A stretch of DNA of 64,000 nucleotides. Origin: CAVTPD01 sp963736575. GTDB taxonomy: Bacteria; Bacteroidota; Bacteroidia; Cytophagales; JAAEPT01. The DNA lies in the NCBI GenBank assembly GCA_963736575.1, contig CAVTPD010000003.1, forward strand, positions 248,001-312,000, in the 5' to 3' direction. Below are positions 1 to 8,209 of the stretch, one piece after another (the first letter of the stretch is position 1; the number at the start of each line of letters is the position of its first letter). Both the position numbers and the translations under genes were made by a program. Below the pieces are notes generated by a model. It worked only from the letters and a program-made list of their open reading frames with translations, ran no database searches and had not been told where the DNA came from.

Positions 1-614
1 AAAACACCTATTACGAAGTAGATTATTACGATGAAAGCGGTGAGAAATTTACGCTTTACCCTAGAGCACAAGCCAACCCAAGCATGGGTTTATTGGCTTC
101 GCCTGATGTAAAACACTTAATAACGAAGGATTTATATACGTTTATTGCTTCTATACCAGACCCTACACAGGAAGTAAAATGGCACGATGAATCCATGATA
201 GAATTAAGTTTAGGCGATACTACTTACATGAACGATTTTGTGGTTCGTTTAGACAGCGTACAGCAAGTAAGCAGCTTACCTATGACAACTATTAAGCAAG
301 ACGATATTGCCATACAAGCCACCTTTTCTGTTTTTACCGAAAGTGAGCTTTTAAATATGAAACCTGTTTTAATTATTGGCGGTAATCAGGCTAAAGCTTC
401 TGAAGAAACATTAATGGATGCGGGTATTAGACTAAGTTTTGTTGGTTTTAACAACGAAACCCAAAAGTTTAAATTTGCAGTACAGACTTCTCAACGCGAT
501 TATATTATACTAAAAGTGATGGAAAAACCATTAATTAATTTCCTTTGGTTTGGCTGTATTTTAATGGCCATTGGTTTCTGTATTTCCATTTACCGAAGAG
601 TTAAAGAACTTTAA
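1..614 (+). CDS. ccmF: C-terminal part of a CcmF/CcsA-type cytochrome c assembly protein (5' end outside window)
   Basis: The reading frame is open from base 3 to the stop at 614, so the first ATG at 84 is internal and the gene begins before the window. The visible 203 residues include a periplasmic stretch with YPRAQANPSMGLLASPDVKH and TKDLYTFIASI, which resembles the periplasmic region of CcmF-type heme lyases. A final membrane helix (FLWFGCILMAIGFCISIY) and a short basic tail follow. Members of this family deliver heme to apocytochrome c on the outer face of the inner membrane. kdsC starts 9 bases downstream. The family assignment rests only on the C-terminal part, so it is moderately sure. 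Confidence 0.72.
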   Translation, partial: NTYYEVDYYDESGEKFTLYPRAQANPSMGLLASPDVKHLITKDLYTFIASIPDPTQEVKWHDESMIELSLGDTTYMNDFVVRLDSVQQVSSLPMTTIKQDDIAIQATFSVFTESELLNMKPVLIIGGNQAKASEETLMDAGIRLSFVGFNNETQKFKFAVQTSQRDYIILKVMEKPLINFLWFGCILMAIGFCISIYRRVKEL

Positions 615-623
615 AACACCTAC

Positions 624-1151
624 ATGGATTCTATTTTACAGGCATTTGCTAAAGTAACCACCCTATTTTTTGATGTAGACGGAGTCCTTTCCGACGGAAC
701 GGTTTTAGTACCCGAAACGGGTGAGCAAATCCGCCGATTTAACATTAAGGACGGCTACGCCATTAACCGGGCTGTAAAAGAAGGATTAAACATTATTATT
801 ATTTCTGCGGGTCAAAATGAAGGGGTTCGTAAACGTTTAGAATATTTAGGCGTAAAAGAAATCAATTTAGCGGTACCCAACAAAAAGGTTTTAATGCAAA
901 CGTACCTAGACAAACTTAACCTTTCTTGGGAAGATGTCTTGTACATGGGTGATGACATACCTGACTACGAAGTGATGAGCCAAGTAGGGATCCCTGTTTG
1001 CCCAAACGATGCGGCACAAGATATTTTGGCAGTCTCTAAATATGTTTCTCCTTTTAAAGGCGGACAAGGCGCTGTACGGGATGTGCTAGAAAAAGTCTTA
1101 AAGATCCAAGGCAAGTGGCCGGTAAAACATACCAGTGGGGTGAATAATTAA
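624..1151 (+). CDS. kdsC: 3-deoxy-D-manno-octulosonate 8-phosphate phosphatase (KdsC-type HAD hydrolase)
   Basis: KdsC removes the phosphate from KDO-8-phosphate in the cytoplasm, on the way to the KDO of lipopolysaccharide. The 175-residue protein has the usual KdsC length and lacks a large cap domain. HAD motif I is FFDVDGVLSDG near residue 15, with both catalytic aspartates. The downstream acidic motif is GDDIPDYEVM around residue 109, followed by PVCPNDAAQDI, typical of KdsC. The start at 624 gives a complete N-terminus and lies 9 bases after the CcmF-type stop. A related small sugar-phosphate HAD phosphatase is the only serious alternative. Confidence 0.88.
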   Translation: MDSILQAFAKVTTLFFDVDGVLSDGTVLVPETGEQIRRFNIKDGYAINRAVKEGLNIIIISAGQNEGVRKRLEYLGVKEINLAVPNKKVLMQTYLDKLNLSWEDVLYMGDDIPDYEVMSQVGIPVCPNDAAQDILAVSKYVSPFKGGQGAVRDVLEKVLKIQGKWPVKHTSGVNN

Positions 1152-1537
1152 TAAAGCAGTACTGAGTGATGGGTTTTGAGTTCTTCGCGATAACCTTTTC
1201 CCGTAGTTGGTCTTTTGACCACCAATAACTACCTTATAAATCTTTGTTTACTGCTGAGCCACCTTTTTTACGCTTAAATCCACAAAACATCCTTAATTAA
1301 GAATACATAGTTTTTAACTACAACAAAATTCCACAACTATAGATAAAACAGGGGTTTATCTTCTACAATGTAGTGGTTAGCTAATTTATTCAACAGAAGA
1401 GAATTAAACCCGCTAAAAGTGCCTTATCCTTTTTAAAAAGAACTTTTTTGGCTGAAATCATAGCTGTATAAATTCATTAATCATAGCTGGCACATTTTTT
1501 TACTCTACCTGTATAATGTCAACATAAAATTACTGTC
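1152..1537 (+). other. 386-bp intergenic region with possible RNA structure, no gene
   Basis: No supported reading frame is seen. The first ~105 bases can fold: AGCAGTA (1155-1161) pairs with TACTGCT (1249-1255) and encloses GTAGTT/AACTAC (1203-1208 with 1227-1232) and GGTC/GACC (1209-1212 with 1217-1220, TTTT loop). The remainder is AT-rich and carries a 10-base direct repeat ATCATAGCTG near 1457 and 1481. No canonical TAnnTTTG promoter element was found ahead of the next gene. A small RNA or a long 5' leader is possible but unproven. Confidence 0.3.
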
Positions 1538-2476
1538 ATGAAAAAGATATTTTACAACACTCTTATATTAGCGGCCGCCACTGTGGCTTTTAGCGCTTGC
1601 CAAACCAACAAGCAAAGTAATGAAACAACCGAAAATCCTTTAACCGAAGAAACGCATTCTAAAACAACTACCAAGGATTTTGTAAACGAAGTAGCTAGCG
1701 ACGGAATGATGGAAATAGCTATGGCCAACATGGCTTTAGAAAAATCCGAAAATCCAGAAGTTAAAGGCTTAGCTACTACCATAAAAAATGATCACCAAAA
1801 AGCCAACAGAAAACTAGAAACCTTAGCACACTCTAATAATTGGGAATTCCCTAAACAAATGCTAAAAGAACACCAAAACAAGGTAGACGAACTTAAAAAA
1901 GAAGGGGGTTCGGCAGAGGAATTTGATTTATTGTATCTATATGCTTTAGAAGATGATCACAAGGCTTCAATAAAAAAATTAGAAGGGTTTTCAGGGGAGG
2001 AACAATATGTTGAAGGAACTGAAAATCTAAACAATGATACGCTTAAAAACTTTTCTGAAAATCAAAGCGCCACAACTAAAGGCAAGAATTTCGATAGTAA
2101 TAACACTTTAAAATCGGATTCTACAGGTTATGTTAAGATGGAACCAAAAAAACAAGGCGGTGTGGTTACCAATACAGATTCGGACACAACGGGTAACGAT
2201 TTAAAGTATTCTTCTAATACGGAAGGGAATACGGATGGCCGTGAAACAGAACCAACCAAAACCAATACAAATGCAGGCGCTATTGAAAACAATACTACCG
2301 TCTTTAAAGAAAATGACAAAAAAGCGACTAATAATGGCGGCATTAAAGACACGAACACATTAGAATTAAACACCAGTAATAGTTTAACATTACAGGGCTG
2401 GATTAACGAAACGTTACCGGTAATAAAAAGTCACTTAAAACAAACAAAAAAGTTGCATGAAGAACTTAGAAATTAA
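1538..2476 (+). CDS. DUF4142-domain lipoprotein with a long low-complexity insert
   Basis: A lipoprotein signal (hydrophobic LILAAATVAFSAC with the lipobox cysteine near residue 20) targets this 312-residue protein to the envelope. Residues ~48-150 match the first part of a DUF4142 four-helix domain (DFVNEVASDGMMEIAMANMA, then NDHQKANRKLETLA). The expected last helix (TLPVIKSHLKQTKKLHEEL) appears only at the very C-terminus. Between them lie about 125 polar residues rich in N, T, S, K and G, so the domain is split by a disordered insert. DUF4142 proteins are ferritin-like envelope proteins of unknown function. The stop codon TAA (2474-2476) lies in the target duplication of the downstream IS. 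Confidence 0.75.
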   Translation: MKKIFYNTLILAAATVAFSACQTNKQSNETTENPLTEETHSKTTTKDFVNEVASDGMMEIAMANMALEKSENPEVKGLATTIKNDHQKANRKLETLAHSNNWEFPKQMLKEHQNKVDELKKEGGSAEEFDLLYLYALEDDHKASIKKLEGFSGEEQYVEGTENLNNDTLKNFSENQSATTKGKNFDSNNTLKSDSTGYVKMEPKKQGGVVTNTDSDTTGNDLKYSSNTEGNTDGRETEPTKTNTNAGAIENNTTVFKENDKKATNNGGIKDTNTLELNTSNSLTLQGWINETLPVIKSHLKQTKKLHEELRN

Positions 2477-2482
2477 TCCTTT

Positions 2483-3482
2483 ATGCTTATCCGCAATGTT
2501 GCCAGTATGGATAGGAAACAGCAATTAAGAGCCTTTTGAAAAGGTTTTCTCCAAAATATCTTCTGTTTAGCTTATAGCAAAATTCATTTATGTAATTCTG
2601 AAGGTTTTTACCGCTGATCTTGTGGTAAACACCTAAGAAGTTCCTCTTTGCATTAGAAATAGCGATGTGTACCCACTTTAAAGTATCATTAGTAGTTTCT
2701 TTGTCTGATTTCACGCTGTAGTGTCCTTCTACAAAATCAGCTATATCTACATAACTTTTACTTTTATCTGAAAATACGATAGCCAATTCACTCAAATTTT
2801 CCTTAATGACTTTATTTATACTTTCTGATTTTTGAGTATCCAAAACTTTCATTTTATAGTACCTGCAATGTTTGGTTTTAACACCTGTTTCAGGGTTTTC
2901 CAACGGGGTAGATTCAACCATGGTAGCTATATTTTTTTGCTTCTGGCTTCCTTTTCCTCGTTTAAGTTTCTTTCCCTTTTTATAAGCTACTTCAAAATAA
3001 CCTTCATCAAACTCAATCATTCCATGCAATTGATATAGGTCATCTCTTTTACCCATGGCTTCTCGAATTTTATGCATCATATTCCAGATACTTTCATAGC
3101 GGGAGTGGTTGAGTTGTCGTTGAAGTTCACAGGCAGATATTCCTTTCTTAGAAAAACTCATAAACATCATAGCCAGAAACCATTTTCTAAAAGGAAGGTT
3201 ACTGCTTTCCAGTATTGTACCGCTTTTAAGAGTTGTTCTAAATCCACAATGGGCACATTGCCACTGATATTTAGCTTTTAACCAATAATGCTTGTGGCTT
3301 TTACATTTTTTGCAAACCACTCCTTGGGTTTCTCTAACTTGTTTAAAATGTAGTTTACAACTGATCTCATCTGGAAATATATCAACAAATTCTAATATGT
3401 TCATAGCATTGATTTTTATGACCAAGTTAGGTCTAAGCTACGCAACCAATCTGCGGACTGGTATAATTACGGATGAGCATAT
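2483..3482 (-). mobile_element. Complete IS1595-family insertion sequence with inverted ends and target duplication
   Basis: The element is about 1.0 kb and carries one transposase. The left end reads ATGCTTATCCGCAAT (from 2483), and the right end, read inward on the other strand, is ATGCTCATCCGTAAT (from 3480). Both are followed by CCAGT four bases later, so the inverted repeats span about 24 bp with few mismatches. AATCCTTT occurs at 2475-2482 and again at 3483-3490, an 8-bp direct repeat as expected for this family; one or two bases of slack remain in the exact right end. The element looks complete and recently inserted. Confidence 0.85.
2487..3404 (-). CDS. IS1595-family (ISXO2-like) transposase
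   Basis: This is the DDE-type transposase of the surrounding element. The N-terminus holds a zinc ribbon (CKKC near residue 30 and CAHC about 20 residues later), followed by a helical DNA-binding segment (SKKGISACELQRQL). The ISXO2-like catalytic domain shows IEFDEGYFEV as the first acidic motif and VFSDKSKSYVDI as the second, then a WVHIAISNAKRNF region. I take the ATG at 3404 (MNILEFVDIFPDE) as the start because family members begin this way; an in-frame ATG seven codons upstream (3425) is possible. The reading frame is intact, so it is probably functional. Confidence 0.88.
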   Translation of the reverse strand: MNILEFVDIFPDEISCKLHFKQVRETQGVVCKKCKSHKHYWLKAKYQWQCAHCGFRTTLKSGTILESSNLPFRKWFLAMMFMSFSKKGISACELQRQLNHSRYESIWNMMHKIREAMGKRDDLYQLHGMIEFDEGYFEVAYKKGKKLKRGKGSQKQKNIATMVESTPLENPETGVKTKHCRYYKMKVLDTQKSESINKVIKENLSELAIVFSDKSKSYVDIADFVEGHYSVKSDKETTNDTLKWVHIAISNAKRNFLGVYHKISGKNLQNYINEFCYKLNRRYFGENLFKRLLIAVSYPYWQHCG

Positions 3483-3506
3483 AATCCTTTTTAACTTTTC
3501 ATTTTT

Positions 3507-3536
3507 AAAAGCCGAAGAAGGTATTCTTCGGCTTTT
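3507..3536 (+). terminator. Rho-independent terminator, probably of the DUF4142 gene, displaced by the IS
   Basis: A perfect 13-bp stem (AAAAGCCGAAGAA, 3507-3519, with its complement 3524-3536) and a GGTA loop are followed by a T-rich run. It works in the + direction and may also act on the minus strand for the gene ending at 3586. Removing the IS places it about 40 bp behind the DUF4142 stop codon, so it probably belonged to that gene. Confidence 0.85.
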
Positions 3537-3585
3537 TTGTTTTTTTAAACAATAACTCAACGAAACCACTTTCAATAAAAAAACT

Positions 3586-4211
3586 TTAAGGTGTCTCTTC
3601 TACAGCTTTAACTTCATCGGGATATTTTAAACAATACCTTTTAATATATTCTCTCCTTACAGAACTCTTATCAATTTCGTTATTGAATTCTTTAAGCATC
3701 TTACTATCCTTTTTAAGTATAGTTTTTACAATATTTTCTCTAAGAGGAAAGACTCCTCCATTGTTAACGTTTATAACATAATCTTTTTCATAAGGGATGG
3801 GAATATTAGTCATAGGAGCATAAGTGTAACCAGAATCCTTAAATAAGCAATACCTATCGATGAATTGGATTTTCAAAAAGTATTTTTTCATACCGGAATT
3901 ACTACTCCAAAATATAAACACATTATTGCCATCACAATATCCCCATACATTCTTTTTTATTCTGGTTGTTTTACCATTCGACTCAAGCTTATATAATTTA
4001 TTCTGAGTGGATCCATTAATAATTTGAGCCGCCTCGGTTTTTTCTTTCATGTAAAACTCTCCTGTTAATGAAGGTGAGTTTGTTCTAAATTCTTCAAAAG
4101 AACGGTATACTCCTTTCCTTAATATTGTTGTGCTTAAACATCATTGGTTTGACACAATCCCGTAAATGCCAAAAGGAATAACCCAGTAAAAAAGAAAACT
4201 TGTTTAATCAT
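3586..4211 (-). pseudogene. Secreted protein of unknown function, frameshifted near the signal peptide
   Basis: The ATG at 4211 opens a signal peptide (MIKQVFFFTGLFLLAFTGLC) that stops after 25 codons at TAA. The rest of the protein continues one frame over: an open stretch reads ILRKGVYRSFEEFRTNSPS and runs into the 154-residue frame that begins at ATG 4050. Lengthening the AAA run at 4136-4138 (T3 to T4 on the coding strand) by one base joins both parts into a ~209-residue secreted protein. It resembles small Bacteroidota secreted proteins of the DUF6563 type, but I am not sure of the family. A homopolymer read error is as likely as a real pseudogene. Confidence 0.65.
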
Positions 4212-4230
4212 TCTTATATCTATTAAATAT

Positions 4231-4260
4231 AAAAAACAGAGGTTGCTCTTCACAACCCCT
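4231..4260 (-). terminator. Rho-independent terminator of the oligopeptidase gene
   Basis: On the minus strand, AGGGGTTG and CAACCTCT form an 8-bp stem with one mismatch (4253-4260 with 4238-4245) around a 7-base loop, followed by six T residues (4231-4236). It begins 8 bases after the oligopeptidase stop at 4269. Confidence 0.75.
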
Positions 4261-4268
4261 ATAATTCC

Positions 4269-5342
4269 CTAAACCAAACTCAATAAAAAAGCATATTCCA
4301 TGGCTGTTTCTTTATGGATTTCAAATCGACCAGAAGCACCGCTGTGGCCGGCATCCATGTTGGTATAAAACAACAGAAGATTATCGTTGGTTTTTAATTC
4401 TCTTAATTTGGCTACCCACTTGGCAGGTTCCCAATACTGCACTTGGCTATCGTGGTAACCTGTAGTCACCAACATATTTGGATACGCCTGTGCTTTTACA
4501 TTATCGTACGGAGAATAGGTTAACATATAGTCAAAATATTCTTTTTCGTTCGGATTCCCCCACTCGTCGTATTCACCTGTAGTTAACGGAATAGTTTCAT
4601 CTAGCATGGTAGTTACCACATCTACAAACGGTACAGCAGAAATCACCCCTTTAAATAATTCTGGCGCTTCATTTACAACAGCACCCATTAATAAACCACC
4701 GGCACTTCCGCCCATGGCAAACAACTGATTGCTGTTGGTGTATTTTAAATCGATCAAAGCTCTTCCGCAGTCAATAAAATCGGTAAACGTGTTCATTTTG
4801 GTTAACATTTTACCGTTATCGTACCAATCGCGACCCAGTTCTTCTCCCCCACGGATGTGCGCAATAGCGTACACAAAACCACGGTCTACCAAACTTAAGC
4901 GTACCGAACTAAACGAAGCATCAATGGAATACCCATAAGATCCGTAACCGTACAACAACAAGGGATTGTTGCCGTCTATTTCCGTTCCTTTTTTGTACAA
5001 AATAGAAACCGGAACCGAAACCCCATCGCGGGCTTTTATCCAAAGACGTTTGGTTTCATAATTGTATTTATCAAAGTCGCCCAATACCTCTTGTTCCTTG
5101 CGCAATAATTTTATTTTATTCCGAACATCATAATCATAAACCGAACGTGGTGTAGTTAAGGACGAATATTCGAAACGAATGAAATCCGTATTAAATTCGG
5201 CATTAAAACCAATTCCGGCAGAATAGGTTTCTTCGCCAAAGTCAATGTAATAATCTTCCGCGGTGCGGTAATCTATAATTCTGATGTGGGCTAAACCGTC
5301 TTGTCTTTCTTCAATGGCCAAGAAAATTCTCGAAAATATCAA
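4269..5342 (-). CDS. S9 prolyl oligopeptidase / oligopeptidase B, catalytic C-terminal part of a disrupted gene (whole gene 4269-6313)
   Basis: This part carries the alpha/beta-hydrolase domain of an S9 serine peptidase. The nucleophile motif is GGSAGGLLMGAVVN, the aspartate probably lies in VTTGYHDSQV, and the histidine in DAGHSGASGR. The upstream RGGEELGRDWYDNGK segment is typical of oligopeptidase B and related enzymes. The frame opens with a TTG-initiated artefact; the true N-terminus is in the neighbouring fragment. About 22 codons between the fragments are in the third frame (TSKEFWKEEIPHREEV), so two one-base insertions separate them, at AAAA 5323-5326 and TT 5403-5404. With both corrected, one ~680-residue cytosolic or periplasmic peptidase results. 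Confidence 0.85.
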   Translation of the reverse strand: MIFSRIFLAIEERQDGLAHIRIIDYRTAEDYYIDFGEETYSAGIGFNAEFNTDFIRFEYSSLTTPRSVYDYDVRNKIKLLRKEQEVLGDFDKYNYETKRLWIKARDGVSVPVSILYKKGTEIDGNNPLLLYGYGSYGYSIDASFSSVRLSLVDRGFVYAIAHIRGGEELGRDWYDNGKMLTKMNTFTDFIDCGRALIDLKYTNSNQLFAMGGSAGGLLMGAVVNEAPELFKGVISAVPFVDVVTTMLDETIPLTTGEYDEWGNPNEKEYFDYMLTYSPYDNVKAQAYPNMLVTTGYHDSQVQYWEPAKWVAKLRELKTNDNLLLFYTNMDAGHSGASGRFEIHKETAMEYAFLLSLV

Positions 5343-5395
5343 AGTCCTCTACCATCACCTCTTCGCGGTGAGGAATTTCTTCTTTCCAGAATTCT

Positions 5396-6313
5396 TTAGA
5401 GGTTCCCGTTAAGCGGGCAAGACATAATTCTGAAATTCTTGGCTTCCCAGTTGGTTAAAATATAGAACTGGTCTTTGTAATGTTCAATTCCGTATTCCAG
5501 TTCGTCTTCTCTTTCCTGAAATAAACGAAACTCGCCTTCGGGATTGTCGGACTCTAGAATCCAGTTTTCGGTAGAAAGTGTGCTACCACTGGAAATCACT
5601 ATAAAATCGCGCGATTTGGTTTTAGAAACATCTACCGCGTAGGTATTGTCCTTTTCGTGATAAACTAATTTGTCTTTAGCCGTATCGCCCAAAGTATGAC
5701 GGAAAATTTTATGCGGACGAAGTGTTTTGTCCTTCTTTCCGTAGAAAAGTGTTTTGTTGTCTTTGGCCCAAACCAAACTATCCGAAGCTCTTTCAATAAC
5801 ATCCGGCAACATTTCACGGGTAGTTAAATCCATGAAACGAATGGTGTAAATTCTTCGGCTTAAGGTATCTTCGGCATAGGCTAGAATATTGTTGTCCGGG
5901 CTAATAGAAAGATTGGCCATATCGTAATACTTGTGGTCTTTCGCCACTTCGTTTACGTCTATAATTAGCTCTTCCGGATTTTCTAAAAGTTGTTTTCTTC
6001 GGCAGTAAATAGGATATTCTTTTCCTTTTTCAAACCGAACATAATAGAAATAACCATTTTGGTAATACGGCACCGATTCGTCGTCCTTTTTAATTCGGCC
6101 AACAATCTCTTCGTACAATTCTTCCTGAAGACCTTTGGTAGGCTCTAAAATCTCTTCGGCATATTTATTTTCTGCTTCTAGATATTCAATCACATCTTTA
6201 TCATCTCGTTGGTTCATCCAGAAATACGGGTCGTTTCTGTCTACTCCATGTAGTGATAAAATATGATCTATTTTTTTGGCCTTAGGCGCTTTATTCACTT
6301 CAACTAATCTCAT
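5396..6313 (-). CDS. S9 prolyl oligopeptidase / oligopeptidase B, N-terminal propeller part of a disrupted gene
   Basis: This is the N-terminal part of the S9 peptidase that continues at 4269-5342. It begins MRLVEVNKAPKAKKIDHILS with HGVDRNDPYFWMNQRDDKDV, the typical oligopeptidase B opening (YxWLRD-like), followed by seven-bladed propeller sequence to residue ~300. It ends prematurely (MSCPLNGNL-stop) where family members continue. The ATG at 6313 directly abuts the stop codon of rsmI (6314), so the two genes are probably co-transcribed. No signal peptide is obvious. Whether the gene is truly dead or the two frameshifts are read errors cannot be told from the sequence alone. Confidence 0.83.
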   Translation of the reverse strand: MRLVEVNKAPKAKKIDHILSLHGVDRNDPYFWMNQRDDKDVIEYLEAENKYAEEILEPTKGLQEELYEEIVGRIKKDDESVPYYQNGYFYYVRFEKGKEYPIYCRRKQLLENPEELIIDVNEVAKDHKYYDMANLSISPDNNILAYAEDTLSRRIYTIRFMDLTTREMLPDVIERASDSLVWAKDNKTLFYGKKDKTLRPHKIFRHTLGDTAKDKLVYHEKDNTYAVDVSKTKSRDFIVISSGSTLSTENWILESDNPEGEFRLFQEREDELEYGIEHYKDQFYILTNWEAKNFRIMSCPLNGNL

Positions 6314-6997
6314 TTATTTTCCTTTAATCACTAAAACCAACTCTCCTTTAACTCCTTTGGCTTCAAAATATTCTTTTAATTCTTTAGCCGTTCCTCTGGC
6401 CGTTTCTTCGTGTAGTTTAGACAATTCTCTGGAAATCGAAATTTCACGGTCTTCTTCAAAAAACTCTTCCATCATTTGCAGCGTTTTCACCAAACGGTGC
6501 GGTGATTCGTAAACCACACAAGTGCTGTCTAAGGCTTCTATATTTTTAATAAAGGTTTGTTTTCCTTTTTTATGCGGAATAAAACCCCAAAAGCAAAACT
6601 TATCGGTTGGGAAACCCGAATTCACCAAAGCCGGAACAAATGCCGTTGCACCTGGTAAAGTCTGTACAATTAAATCGTTTTCTATACAAGCACGGGTAAT
6701 TAAAAACCCGGGGTCCGAAATAGAAGGCGTTCCGGCATCGGAAATCAAAGCCATCTTTTCGCCATTTTTTAGGCGCTCAATAATTTTTTCTACTTGTTTG
6801 TGCTCGTTAAAGATGTGGTAACTCTCTAAACGCGTGCTAATCTCGTAATGCTTTAAAAGCTTTCCACTAGTTCGGGTGTCTTCCGCCAATACCACATTCA
6901 CCGATTTTAATACCTCTACCGCCCTGTAGGTCATGTCTGCTAAATTCCCAATTGGCGTGGGAACAAGATAAAGAGCAACTTCCGCCGATACATCCAT
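6314..6997 (-). CDS. rsmI: 16S rRNA (cytidine1402-2'-O)-methyltransferase RsmI
   Basis: RsmI methylates the ribose of C1402 in 16S rRNA using S-adenosylmethionine. The 227-residue protein has the tetrapyrrole-methylase fold: LYLVPTPIGNLADMTYRAVEV at the N-terminus, LAEDTRTSGKLLKHY, then the SAM-binding ALISDAGTPSISDPG motif near residue 85 and LPGATAFVPALVNSG. It is slightly shorter than E. coli RsmI, as is common in Bacteroidota. It lies directly upstream of the oligopeptidase gene on the same strand and divergent from the glycosyltransferase at 7079. Confidence 0.93.
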   Translation of the reverse strand: MDVSAEVALYLVPTPIGNLADMTYRAVEVLKSVNVVLAEDTRTSGKLLKHYEISTRLESYHIFNEHKQVEKIIERLKNGEKMALISDAGTPSISDPGFLITRACIENDLIVQTLPGATAFVPALVNSGFPTDKFCFWGFIPHKKGKQTFIKNIEALDSTCVVYESPHRLVKTLQMMEEFFEEDREISISRELSKLHEETARGTAKELKEYFEAKGVKGELVLVIKGK

Positions 6998-7078
6998 TGC
7001 CGCAAATATATAAACTCCCGTATAGATTTCCCGACCTTAGCGAGATAATGCGTTCAGGGTTTATTATTTTCACTGCGA

Positions 7079-8209
7079 ATGACGATTCTGTACATCCATC
7101 AATATTTTAAAACGCCGGAAATTGGCCCTTGCCGTTCTTACTTTATTGCCAAAAGTATGGTAGAACGCGGCCATAGGGTTATTCTTATTTCGGGTCACAA
7201 CAACAAAGAAAAAGTTGTTAAAACTATTGACGGAATTGAAGTGCATTACATTCCTAATTTGTACAAAAACGAATTTGGCTTTTACCGCAGGGCTTTTTCA
7301 TTCCTGAAATTTTTTATCGCTTGTTTACTAGAAGCCCGGAAGATAAAAGCAGATTTAGTGTATGCTACCTCTACCCCATTAACGGTGGGTGCTATTGCGC
7401 TTTTGTTAAAAAAATGGAACATAACACCTTTCGTTTTTGAAGTAAGAGACATTTGGCCAAAAGCGCCTATTGAATTGGGCTACATTAACCACAGTTGGCC
7501 TAAGAAATTTTTATACGGTTTAGAAAAAAGAATTTATGTTCAGGCTGAAAAAATAATCACACTTTCACCACCAATGGAAGCGCATGTGTTAGACGTTTGT
7601 TCTTCGGCTGAAGTAAAAACCATTACTAACTTTAGTGATGTAGATTTTTTCAGTGCTTCTTTTAATCAAGAGAACGAAGCTATTCAAGTTTTATACGCAG
7701 GTAGTTTAGGCGATGCCAACAACCCACAACATATAATCGATTTAGCAGAGTACGCATTTAAAAACCATTTCAACTATCATTTTCATGTGGCGGGTGAAGG
7801 GAAGTATACTAAAGAACTTGAACAAGTGAAACTACCCAACTTCACTTTCCACGGAAACATTTCCCGTTCAGCTTTAAAAGAGCTTTATACTGAAATACAT
7901 ATTGCCTTGGTGAACTTCAAAAAACACCCCGTTTTAAATTACAACAGTCCCAATAAGTTGTTCGAAGGTTTAGCTGCTGGTAAAGTAGTAGCCGTTAATT
8001 CTAACGGTTGGACAAAAAATTTAGTGGAAAAACACGAATGCGGATTCTATTACAATGCTTCAGAATTAGAAGATTTCTTTGAAAAAGTACTTCGTTTAAA
8101 AAAGAAAAGCCTGCTAAAAAAGTTTTCAGAAAATTCCAGATATCTGGCAGAAAACCATTTTAACAAGCTTTTACTCACAAAAGAGTTACTCGATTTTTTA
8201 GCGATCTAA
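7079..8209 (+). CDS. Family 4 glycosyltransferase (WcaI-like)
   Basis: The 376-residue protein has the GT-B layout. The N-terminal acceptor domain starts ILYIHQYFKTPEIGPCRSY with an FEVRDIWPKAPIELGY motif. The C-terminal nucleotide-sugar domain reads VLYAGSLGDANNPQHIIDLA, HVAGEGKYTKEL and FHGNISRSALKELY, ending with the donor-binding SPNKLFEGLAAGKVVAVNSNG (E-x7-E-like) region. Such enzymes add a sugar to surface polysaccharide or lipid carriers; substrate and linkage cannot be read from the sequence. No polysaccharide cluster surrounds it. Its stop overlaps by 4 bases the end of the convergent lipoprotein gene. Confidence 0.87.
   Translation: MTILYIHQYFKTPEIGPCRSYFIAKSMVERGHRVILISGHNNKEKVVKTIDGIEVHYIPNLYKNEFGFYRRAFSFLKFFIACLLEARKIKADLVYATSTPLTVGAIALLLKKWNITPFVFEVRDIWPKAPIELGYINHSWPKKFLYGLEKRIYVQAEKIITLSPPMEAHVLDVCSSAEVKTITNFSDVDFFSASFNQENEAIQVLYAGSLGDANNPQHIIDLAEYAFKNHFNYHFHVAGEGKYTKELEQVKLPNFTFHGNISRSALKELYTEIHIALVNFKKHPVLNYNSPNKLFEGLAAGKVVAVNSNGWTKNLVEKHECGFYYNASELEDFFEKVLRLKKKSLLKKFSENSRYLAENHFNKLLLTKELLDFLAI

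Noticed and set aside
84..614. A separate small gene starting at ATG 84
   Set aside because: The frame is open to the window edge and upstream codons are part of the same CcmF-type domain.
1490..1515. A sigma-54-like TGGCAC element ahead of the DUF4142 gene
   Set aside because: The -24 half matches but the expected TTGC at -12 is absent (TTTAC), so it is probably chance.
2487..4211. The IS1595 transposase as the cause of the neighbouring frameshifted gene
   Set aside because: The frameshift lies about 650 bp outside the element and is a single-base change with no footprint of transposition.
4269..6313. Programmed +1 frameshifting in the oligopeptidase (two shifts) and in other broken genes
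   Set aside because: Known +1 sites such as prfB share a slippery codon and an upstream Shine-Dalgarno. Here the breaks have no common motif and each is fixed by a one-base homopolymer change.
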